A program made the translations under genes and the position numbers. Source: Triglochin maritima (taxonomy: Eukaryota; Streptophyta; Magnoliopsida; Alismatales; Juncaginaceae). From it: a stretch of 64,000 nucleotides of DNA. Of the stretch, positions 33,381 through 42,600 are shown in pieces; position 1 is the first letter of the stretch; every line of letters begins with the position of its first letter. The stretch spans positions 35,879,621-35,943,620 of the forward strand of contig OY821784.1 in the NCBI GenBank assembly GCA_963682175.1, written 5' to 3'. The notes beneath the pieces are model-generated. The model searched no databases and had not been told where the DNA came from. It worked only from the letters and a program-made list of their open reading frames with translations.

Positions 33381-36300
33381 ATGTCTGGCGAGGGTGATGC
33401 ATCGGGTGAGTTAAGCCTGGCGCGGGGAAATTTTTGGGCCGAGCGTCTGCATTAGACGCCTCCCCCATGGTGAGGGCGTCTGCGTAGGACGCCCTCCCCA
33501 TGGCCGAGGCGTCTAACGCAGACGCCTACACAATGGGAGAGGCGTCTTATGTAGACGTCCTCCCCATGGGTAAGGCGTCTGTAGTAGACGCCCTTCCCTT
33601 CGGTCAGGCGTGCTACGCAGACGCCTTACCGTTGGGGAAGGCGTTTAACACAGACGCCCCATCCATGGGGCAGGCGTCTAACACAGACGCCTTTTTTTTT
33701 TTTTGATTTTGTTTTTTTAATTTCGAGTTTATTTTTTAATTTTTTTTAATTTCGAATTTATTTTTTAATTTTTTTAATTTTGAATATATTTTTGTAGGTT
33801 CCAGATTTCGGTGGTGATGGAGTGGATTACAGTGAGTTATTTCAAACTACACAAATCTTTGAAACAATCGATGAAACATGTAAATGGGCCAAACAAGTAG
33901 CTATCGGAGCTGGGTTTTTTTTGGTCGTGTCGTCGTACAAAACAAGATCAGATAGTCGGATGGATTGTTATTTGAGATGCGACCGGCGAAATCAAATGGA
34001 GTCTCGGGATATGGATACTGCACTTCGAAGAAACACCAAAAGAAAGGGTTGCGGTTGCCGTTTCTTAATAAAAGTGGTGGAGCGACGAGATCGTGATGGA
34101 TGGGTTGTGGTTTATAATAGTGCTCACGGACATCACAACCACAGACTGGCAGTTTATCCAGAGGGTCATCGTCAAATTAGTGGTCTAAGTTCTGGGGCGA
34201 AGAAGATTGTTCGTGATATGACAGAGGCGCAAGCAAAACCACGGAACATCTTGAAGGCAGTAAAAGAAAAATTCCCGGAGGACAATCCAAATCAAAGGCA
34301 TATTTATAATTTCAGAGATTACATGAGGAGGACAAAATCTGAAGACCGGAATCCCGTCCAGCAGTTTCTCTACCAAGCAGTGCAGTGTGAGTACTTACAT
34401 TGGATTATGGCGGATCCAGAAACTGATGTCGTCACTCACGCTTTTTTGGCACATCCGACGTCAGTCCAGTTGTTGCGGACATATCCTTTCGTTATCTGCA
34501 TGGATTCGACTTACAAGACGAACAAGTATAAGATGCCTTTGTTCGAAATGATTGGGGTCACACCAGCAAACATGAATTTCCTTATTGGATATGCGATTTT
34601 GATGGATGAATCTTACTCCAGTTATTTGTGGGTGATGGAGAAGTTGAGAGATCTGTTATTGGGGACTGTCAGCCCGACTGCAATAATAACAGACCGGGAG
34701 TTAGGCCTTATGCGACTAGTGAGAGAGGTTTTTCCTGACTCTGCTCATTTACTCTGCACATGGCACATCAACAAAGACGTATTGAATTACGCATACCACG
34801 TATTCGGCAAGAATAAGGAGATGGCAGAGACTTTGAGGCGTGGAAGATGGAGGAAGATCATGCTTTCTACTTCAGAAGCCGAGTATGATAGAGCTGTGTA
34901 TGCTCTGAAAGATTTGTATAGATCGTGGCCGGCTATCACGGAGTATCTGGACACCACGTGGTTGGTGCATAAAGAAAAGTTTGTGCTGAATTGGACGAAC
35001 AAAGTCCTTCATTTTGGGAACACCACGAATTGTAGGGTCGAAAGTGCTCATTCGGCTCTAAAAGAGTGGATTTCTACATCGACTGCAGCTCTGGACACTC
35101 TTTTCGAGCGTGTCAACGCGGCTACTGAAATGCAGCTGACGAATATTCGAAACTTTCTTGAAGACTCGAGACGGCGAAATTTGACTAATTTCGGACATGC
35201 TCTATATCGTCACATAAATGGTAGAGTTTCGCATCACTGTTTGCAGTTGCTGAGTCAGGAGGTGAAGAGAATGCAACAGTTAGATGATGAAGTTGAATAT
35301 CGTTGCGAGTGCGCTTTTCTGACTTCTCATGGGATACCTTGCGCATGTACCATCCGTGGATGTCTTGAATCAGAAAACGGAATTTACTTAGAGCAGATTC
35401 ATTCGTTCTGGAGGACACTTGTCATTGGGGAAGGAGCCGGGAACGCAGAGTTTGTGTCTCAGGCAGCTCAAGACGCCGAACATTTTCGCAGTCTGGTTGA
35501 TGAGATTGCAGGAAGTGACCCTACCGTAATTCGATCTGCCTCTCGGGTTTTATTCGAGCAGCTACACCCCGAACATTCGAATTTGAAAGAGCCTGCAGTA
35601 AAAACAAAGCTACGAGGTCGACCAAGGGGAAAGTCGACACGACGGGACCCTAGTGCGTTTGAGTATGCAGAGCGAGGTAGTGGTCGATCTTCAGGTAGTG
35701 GGAGTAGAGGTCGTGGTCGTTCTTCCGGTAGTGGAAGCAAAGGTCGTGGTCGATCTTCTGGTTCTTCGTCAGTGAGAGGAGGATCAGGTATACCATCCTT
35801 ACATTTATTATTATTATAATTTTGTTATTTATTTCAGTAAATATGTATCTTTTGTTATTATATCTAACTGTATTTTTTGTTCATATTGTAGTGACTGGGC
35901 GGGCTGACGTAGACGACTTCCCATATGGAGATAGAATTCCAGGAATCATTATGCCATTCCTACACCAGTGGAATGATGTACGTGCTGATGGAAACTGTGG
36001 ATTTCGATGTGTCGCCGATGTTTTCCACGGTGGTGAAGACAATTGGCAACTCGCCCGTCGTTCGATTTCAAATGAGATAGCTGCGAACCCATCTTTTTAT
36101 GAGCACGTATACTACGACGGTGTGGCGGAGGCTCGTCACCGGATTGATTGGGGCGGGGGACCTTGTGGCGAGAATCACTATATGGAGACGTGGACGGACT
36201 TGTTTCCCATTGCAAATTTTTACAAGTGTGCAGTTATGTTCTTCTCTCTCGGAAATGATGGTTCGTTGTACCCATGTCTTACAGTTCTACCTTGGGAGAG

Positions 36301-36511
36301 TCCGCCTACCGTGACGAGACCGTGCAGAGAGTTGATTATTGCTCATTTAGGGAGTTACGCTCATTACATTCGTTTGGAATTGAATGAGGGATTCCCCGTA
36401 CCTCCTATAGCGACTCTGTGGTATCAAATACGAGATGAGAGTGTTATTGGATGGGAGCTGGAGTACCAACATAGGATAGCATATTGGCAACAATTATGTA
36501 ATATGTTTTGA
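33381..36511 (+). CDS. MULE transposase fused to an OTU cysteine protease domain
   Basis: Exons 33381-33405, 33805-35787 and 35892-36511 give 875 aa. Junctions TCGG/GTGAGT..TTCCAG/ATTTC and ATCAG/GTATAC..TTGTAG/TGACT both restore frame. Domains: a FAR1-like Cys/His DNA-binding region (about 20-120), then the DDE region with CMDSTYKTNKYKMPLF (Asp about 242) and IITDREL (Asp about 304), then a SWIM finger CECAFLTSHGIPCAC (about 510). A Gly/Arg/Ser repeat (RGRGRSSGSGS) links to the OTU domain: RADGNCGFRCVADVF (Asp/Cys near 701-704) and AHYIRLEL (His about 827). OTU domains cleave ubiquitin chains, and MULE-OTU pairings are known in plants. Fusion in one protein rests on the second intron. If that intron is retained, the transposase ends alone after a short tail. 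Confidence 0.85.
33440..33695 (+). repeat. Array of about seven GGCGTCT/AGACGCC hairpins in transposase intron 1
   Basis: Units recur about every 36 bp. Each has a short inverted repeat such as GAGGGCGTC-TGCGTAG-GACGCCCTC or AGGCGTCT-AACGC-AGACGCCT, spaced by CCCATGG-like linkers, and the array ends in a poly-T run. It lies wholly between the splice donor at 33406 and the acceptor at 33804. A 12-residue peptide repeat in one frame (MGxASxxDAxPM) is a by-product. Confidence 0.88.
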
Positions 36512-36871
36512 TATGTTTGTATAATTATGTAATATGTTTTGATATGTTTGTACATTATATAGTGTTGCTTTATTATGTAATATGTTTTGATATGTTTGCT
36601 TTATTTGCATTATATATAATAGTACGAAAGGTTATCAAACACAAATACAAATAATAAGGGTACAACAGATAAGCAAAACACAAATACAAACAATAAGCGT
36701 ACGACATGTTCGCAAACACAAACACAAATAATAAATAATAAGCGTACAACAGATAAACAAATATAAATGCAAATACTAAGCGTACCACAGATAAGCAAAC
36801 ACAAATACTAAGCGTACAACAGATAAACAAATATAAATGCAAATACTAAGAGTACGGTACAACAGATCAGC
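36512..36871. repeat. Gap between convergent MULE genes, short AT-rich repeats
   Basis: Holds three TAATATGTTTTGATATGTTTG units (36500-36600) and several AAATACAAATAATAAGCGTA / ACAACAGATAAGCAAACAC units (36640-36860). It probably contains the polyadenylation regions of both genes. No open gene. Confidence 0.7.
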
Positions 36872-39524
36872 CTACTCATCATCCGAATCATGGTCGGAGA
36901 TGCCTAACTGAGTATGCCATGACTGTATGATCTGATCCACATCTCCGCATGCAGCTCTGGCATCGTCTGGCAGCTCATCCCTCATCTGCAAGATTGGGTC
37001 TACAGCCCGTATCATCTTACCCATCCACTGCACATAACATTAACATTAGCGTACATTAACAAATTATACGGTACAAATAAATTTAGATAAAATGAAAAAA
37101 TTACCAGATCGCCACACGTCCTATCTGGTGGTCGATCTGCTCTCCGGGAGGCACCACGGACGATGATAGGATGTGAGTAACTACCGAACCAATCAAGATA
37201 ACGTGCATCACACTCGGAGGGGTCGCGACTACGTCTGAAGTCGCCAAGGAACAATCGGCATGATCTCGGAAATGTCCGCCAAGTCGATTCCGCTGTAGAA
37301 GCGGGGAACCTGACGTCGTACGTCGCTGCTGTCGCAGACCGCACCGCATGCTCTGGTGTCGGAATGTCAACCGGGATCACCTGAACATATCCTAACTGAC
37401 GCAAGACCCGATCGGGCATATAAGGCTCTATGATATCCCGATAACGAATAAGACCCATCAATAAAGTCCTCGGGACATCCGCTGCTGGGTCAGGACCATA
37501 GGGTAACCACTCCACCTAAAGTTTAACACATTAATAATAATACATCTTAAAATTAAATAAATGGTGTAAAGTTTGATACCTCTGATGCAGTCATCTGATC
37601 TAGCCGTGCGCGGATGGAACGCAATCGTCCATCGCTCTTGTCCTCGCTCCGGACAACCCACATACCCGAACGTGGATGACCCTCGTCGATAATCTTCCGC
37701 TCACGATGCGGGCGGAATGCAGGAAAGTACTCGTATATCCACGCCTGCAGCAGCGTAAGACAACCTGCAATCCCAGAACAATCCGCACGGCTAGCTATCC
37801 CAAGCTGCCGGTACAGGTATGCCAACGTCGCTGACCCCCACGAGTACTCACGAACGGTCTCCGGGTCCCTAGCCTCCAGTAGATCGCGTGGTCTGATCCG
37901 ACAACCACTCTTGTCGACAAACAAGACGGCTCCGAGCATCAAGAATAGGTACGCCGTCAACTGTGTATCATCGGCCCGCGGAGGTCGTGCCCGTCTGCAT
38001 AGGTCCTCAAGGGAGTCGATGCCGACACCACCACCACTCCATAAAGCTGTATCTCTCGCCAGACCATCAGGTGTGACACCAAGCAACTCTGCCACATAAC
38101 ACCTCAGCTCAGACGTCGACCCCTGAGCACTAACCAGACGACCATCCACAGGAAGTCGCAGGATCTGGAAAACATCGTGAAGCATGATCGTCATCTCTCC
38201 GAAAGGCATGTGGAAAGTGTTGGTGTCAGGCTGCCACCGCTCCACAAACGCCGAAATCAAAGGCATGTCGAGATAAGGGAACATGTTGTACGGTAAGTGC
38301 CCCAAATGCGTGGCACTAATCTCATCTCTGATATCAGCACTCAGTGTAGACCGCCAACCCTGTAGTGCTGTACAGGCTCTGTGCCGATTCTGGCACTTCA
38401 GAACCTTCCGATCCTCTCCGTCCCAGATCCGTCTAGCAATGTGACCCCAGAAACTAGGAATGACGCTCCCATCTAAAGGACCACCAGGCGTCATACTGCT
38501 CACAATCCAAGAATCGTCCTGGACCCTCTTCTTCTTCTGAGCGCGGGGATCAACAGTGCACGAGCTCGAATCCCCGGCCGTAAACCTCCCACCCCTACCC
38601 TTCCGCACCATCCATCCGGCGGAAGTAGAAGTACCCGCTCGACCACGTCCTCCGCTATAATCCCCCTGCCTCTCCACCTCCGGCCGCACATCATACGGGC
38701 CATCATCGTCGCTCTCGTCGTCGAAACTATCCACATGCTCATCATCGAAGGAATCATCCTCCTCCTCACGACGACGTAATGCCTCCCTCTCCCTCCTGAC
38801 CGAAGCAGATATCCCCCGTCTACGTGGATGACGCGGTGCTGAATCATCCTCTAAAGAACGGAAGGCGTGTAATGGTATCGACTTGCCTCTCCCTCCACTG
38901 TGACCCGATGACTATTTATTGAAATTTTAAATACAAATTTGTTAAATTTGTTAAACTAAATTATCATATTTATCAAAATTGTTAAACTAAATCAAAATTT
39001 GTTAAACTTAATTATCAAAATTGTTAAACTAAATCAAAATTTGTTAAACTAAATTAAAACAATTGTTAAACTAAATCAAAATTTGTTAAAACTAAATATC
39101 ACAAATGTTAAACTTAATAAGAATTTGTTAAATTAATTTTTTTGATTTATCACTATTTATTAAAGTAATTATGATATTTATTAATTAAAAAAACAAAAAA
39201 GGAGGAGGCGTCTGCGACAGACGCCTCCCGCAAGGTGGAGGCGTCTGTCGCAGACGCCTCCTACTACGGGGAGACGTCTTCCGCAGACGTCTCCCGCTTC
39301 GGGTCGGCGTCCGAGGGAGACGCCCCCCGCATGGGTCGGGCGTCCTCGGAAGCCGCTCCCCCCATAGGGGGAGCGGCTTCCTCGGACGCCCGCCCCATGC
39401 GGGGGGCGTCTCCCTCGGACGCCGACGCCTTTTTTTTTTTTTTTAAAACAAATAAATAACGTAATGTTACCTCATACGGGTACACCGGGGGAACTGCTGG
39501 CTGCTTCCCTGGCCTCCGAGACAT
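36872..39524 (-). CDS. MULE-carried plant mobile domain protein
   Basis: Four exons on the minus strand, 39524-39471, 38911-37580, 37515-37105 and 37027-36872, encode 650 aa ending TAG. Donors are GAG/GTAACA, GAG/GTATCA and CTG/GTAATT; acceptors AATAG, TTTAG and TGCAG; all junctions are phase 0. The 18-codon first exon reads MSRRPGKQPAVPPVYPYE. The second begins with a basic/acidic low-complexity region, then the plant mobile domain (ISAFVERWQPDTNTFHMPFG, then VFQILRLPVDG; Trp-rich core). The domain occurs in MULE and other transposon genes and in host MAIN-like proteins involved in silencing and genome stability. Function within the element is unknown. A related first exon exists at 62115-62168. 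Confidence 0.85.
38925..39200. repeat. AT-rich GTTAAACTAAATCAAAATTT repeats in mobile-domain intron 1
   Basis: The acceptor-proximal half of the intron is made of 30-40-bp AT-rich units containing AAATTTGTTAAACTAAAT. The donor-proximal half is the GC-rich hairpin region, so the intron is compositionally split. Confidence 0.7.
39205..39440. repeat. GC-rich hairpins and a 124-bp near-perfect palindrome in mobile-domain intron 1
   Basis: Three hairpins with 11-bp arms (GGAGGCGTCTG / CAGACGCCTCC twice, then GGGAGACGTCT / AGACGTCTCCC) precede a large inverted repeat at 39303-39426. Its arms are about 60 bp with roughly four mismatches around a CATA centre. A poly-T run follows on the plus strand. 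It corresponds in position and motif to the array at 33440-33695 in the other gene of the element. Confidence 0.9.
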
Positions 39525-39671
39525 TCGTAATCTTGTGTAGTAGGTATAGGAAGAGAAAGTTTTGAAAAAAGAGTGAAATTGTGAGATATATAAGCAAAAA
39601 TAGGAGGAAGGGCAATTTGGTAATTTCAATGGGCGATTTAAGTAATTTTGGGGCGATGTTTAGCAGTTCAG
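39525..39671 (-). promoter_or_regulatory. Right TIR and TATA promoter of the mobile-domain gene
   Basis: On the minus strand the TIR (39671-39608) leads to a TATATAT box (39592-39586), about 62 bases before the ATG at 39524. Because the polygalacturonase stop codon is at 39673-39675 on the same strand, this promoter is also the immediate downstream region of that host gene. Confidence 0.6.
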
Positions 39672-39679
39672 TTTACTTA
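39672..39679. repeat. MULE target-site duplication, right (TTTACTTA)
   Basis: Exact match to 33217-33224. It overlaps the last two codons (AAG, TAA) of the polygalacturonase gene. Confidence 0.88.
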
Positions 39680-42600
39680 TTGCAAGTTGGAGGGTTTATC
39701 TTCCCTGACTTGGCCAACTTCACATGCTTGCATAAGCTTTTAGCAGATTTTCCATCTTTCCTAACAAGGTTGATGTTTTCCATATGTATCCCACGACATG
39801 GGATACTCCTGCTGCAATCGAATTTCACTGCAACATCTGTTGCACTTGTTCCTTTTATGTTCTTGTACACCACATCTCCCACAGCCACTGCTGATTTCTG
39901 CCAACAAAAATTAATAGAAGTTAAAGGAATATTGACATGTATTTTGATTTGTTGTTTGTGTATAAATATAAGGCCAAAACACAACGAGCTTTGAGGATCA
40001 ACGTAAACTCTATGTAATAACCGGTAATATAGTATCGTATGTTGGAGTATCGTGAATTTCATCAAGCATTTGGTCACTTGATTAAGAGTAGATATTTTTT
40101 TGTAAATTAATCACCAAATCATTTAAGTTTCTATATGTATACTGTTAGACCCTAACCTAGGGTTAGTAGACTTTTGTTGGTTAGAGTGTGGTTTGCATGG
40201 GGAAATGGGGTTGCAGGTGGGTGCATGGGAAGGGGAAGAGGCGGGGTTACTGTAGCATCCGAGTTAAATAGGGCTTTTCTTCTTCTTTCTTCTCCTTTCT
40301 CATTTCTCCTTCCTCATTTCTTCCTTCCCTTCCTTGCTGGTGCGTGTGGTGGCAAGCAACTGAGGAGGAGACCGGAGATCGCGCGGCATGAGGCGTGCGG
40401 AGTCGAGCGCGCGGGGAGATCACCGGAGGCGACGTGCGTGAGCGGAGCTCCGGCGTTTCGTCGTCGTGGTTGAGGTATGCCGCTCCTTAGTGTGGTTTGT
40501 TTATTACCCTCATGTGAGGGATGCGTTGGTCGAGTCGGGGGAGGTCGGAGACCTCTCCGGCGACGCGTTTCTTCTAAAATCCTCGGCTGGCGCGAGGATG
40601 AAGACGACCAACGGTCGACCGGACCCTTCGGGCGGTCGACCGTTTTAGCACTGTTTGCCCGACTTTAACCTTCACCGGTCGAACGATGCCTTGGGGCGGT
40701 CGACCGGTAGTGCATTATTGCTGGTGAGTTGGGATTTTCTACCTGTTGTCGGTCGACCGGTCCTTGTTGTGTTCGACCGGAACTTAAGTGTACCTGTTAG
40801 TTTGCATGTTTCGTTCGACCGATCGATTGTTGTTCGACCGATTATATGACTTAGAATAATAGGTTGACCCTGTCTGTTTTCGGTCGACCGAGACCCCTGA
40901 GTCGGTCGACCGATAGAGTGGATTTTAGTGTTGACCAGACTCCGGATTTTGACCTCGTTCGGTCGACCGGTTTTAGACCCTTGTTCGACCGTTGGGGGGG
41001 TTCTGTTATGAGCGCAGCGGTAGACCGTTTTAGGAGTACGGTCGACCGATTCCTTTCTGGAACCGGTCGACCGAATCACCTCTTCCGGTCGACCGTTTGG
41101 GCCCAGGACAGAATTCCTGGTTCCCTTTTTGGACACCAACTTTGCCACGGAAACCCGTGTCCTCGCCTTGTGCGTGAGCCGGGAGGTGACGGTGGGCGCG
41201 TGATGCGTGCCTACCCAGGGACCGCCGTTGGGAAGAGTGTGGGTGTTCGGGACGCGTCACCTCCATGTATGGACCGTGACCTTTGAGTTGTTTGGACTTA
41301 TTGTAGTATAGCAGGCCTGAGGGATTGCGGATCCCAGTGTTGATGTTGTGCGGGCACGCAACTGGCGTTGGGTGAGGTGACTACCGGCCCACGGGCTACG
41401 GAGGTCGCTGCCCTGCTTTTATAGCGGCGCGGTTGGTGTTTGCGGCTCGAGGAGCCTGATGACCTGGCAGACTTCGGTCTGGTTTTGTCCGATGCTGTGC
41501 CGGACTGTTGTGATGGACCACCGATGCTGTGCCGGTGATGCCGCCGAGGTTGTGCCGGCGATGGTGATTGTTGAGCCGAGGCTGTTCCGGCTATGTTGTT
41601 TTCCTCGGCTGGGCACCTACCGAGATGTTGTTGTTATACCTTCCGGGCGACGGCCCCGTTGGTCCCTGTGGCTCCGACCACTGAGATTTGCAGATCTGTA
41701 TTCTATCGGCCCGCAGGCGTGACAGAGGCTCCCTGCCGAACCCTTGAGTAGTGTAGCTGCGTGTGGGGGGTGCGATGTCGCGTGCTGTAAGACTGCATGT
41801 GCCTGCAGTAGGTCTCCTTGGGAGACTCGTTGTTGATTGTCGGACTGATGTCCTGTTTTACCCTTCAGGGGAACTGTTTTCCATTTCTGTCGATGTCATG
41901 ACATGCTACTAGTATGATAGGTTCATTGAGTAATGCATGCATATATAGGCGAGTTGGCATACGGGGTTTCCTTCTGGAAACTCAGGCATTGTTGTTATAT
42001 ATTTTCAGGACCGCAGTAGGTCCAGTGGGTGGTGATCGGCGGGCGCGCGCGTTTGGAGTCGGATCCTCTGGTCAGACCACTGAGGTCCACATGATTACGT
42101 TTATCTTCCCTTGTCGTTTTGTTGTAATCATGTATTCATTTTGGCAAACTCTGATGTATTATGGTGCACCGCTTATTTATTTATGAAAAGTAACAGTCCC
42201 GCCTTGATTATTGTGCTCTTTGTCTTGTTTATAAATTTTTAAATTTTTCCACTGTTTCGGGATGTTACAACTTGGTATCAGAGCGGTCGATTCCTATGCG
42301 GTTCCCAATGAAATCACCCTTGTAGTAATAGGACTCATGCATTTTATCTTTTAGCATGCATACATGGCTGAAGTGGTGTTTGTTTCTTCTGTCAGGTGGC
42401 ACCTAGGCGCGTGAGGAGTTCTACACGCGATCGTCCTTCCAGTGACGACACATCTGGTACTCATTGGGACAGGTTGGGTGAGTTTCTGGAGCGTCAGGCA
42501 GCTCAGAGCGCCCAGGGCGGAGTGGGAGCTGAGCACGATCGGTTCATGCGTCAGCACCCGCCGACTTTCGATGGCAGGAGGGCCCCAGAGGTCGCAGAGG

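Larger units (their letters stand above)
33225..39671. mobile_element. TIR-bearing Mutator-like element with transposase-OTU and mobile-domain genes
   Basis: A 6447-bp element with about 64-bp imperfect terminal inverted repeats (33225-33288 and 39608-39671; shared core CTTAAATCGCCC and GAAATTACCAAATTGCCC) and an 8-bp TSD. It carries a transposase-OTU fusion read from the left end and a plant-mobile-domain gene read from the right end. Each has a first intron packed with GC-rich hairpins. Both genes are open throughout, so the element looks autonomous. It sits directly after the coding sequence of a host polygalacturonase. Confidence 0.92.

Noticed and set aside
33500..33706. Peptide with a 12-residue repeat (MGxASxxDA type); a similar one at 39235-39459
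   Set aside because: Both lie between good splice sites in first introns and follow from the hairpin arrays; no start context or downstream domain.
40143..40170. Telomere-like CCCTAACCTAGGG at the LTR start
   Set aside because: A single occurrence at each LTR start; plant telomere repeat is CCCTAAA in long tandem.
40174..42186. Open frames of 60-140 codons inside the LTRs
   Set aside because: They lie in non-coding LTR sequence, duplicate in the 3' LTR, and show no domain.
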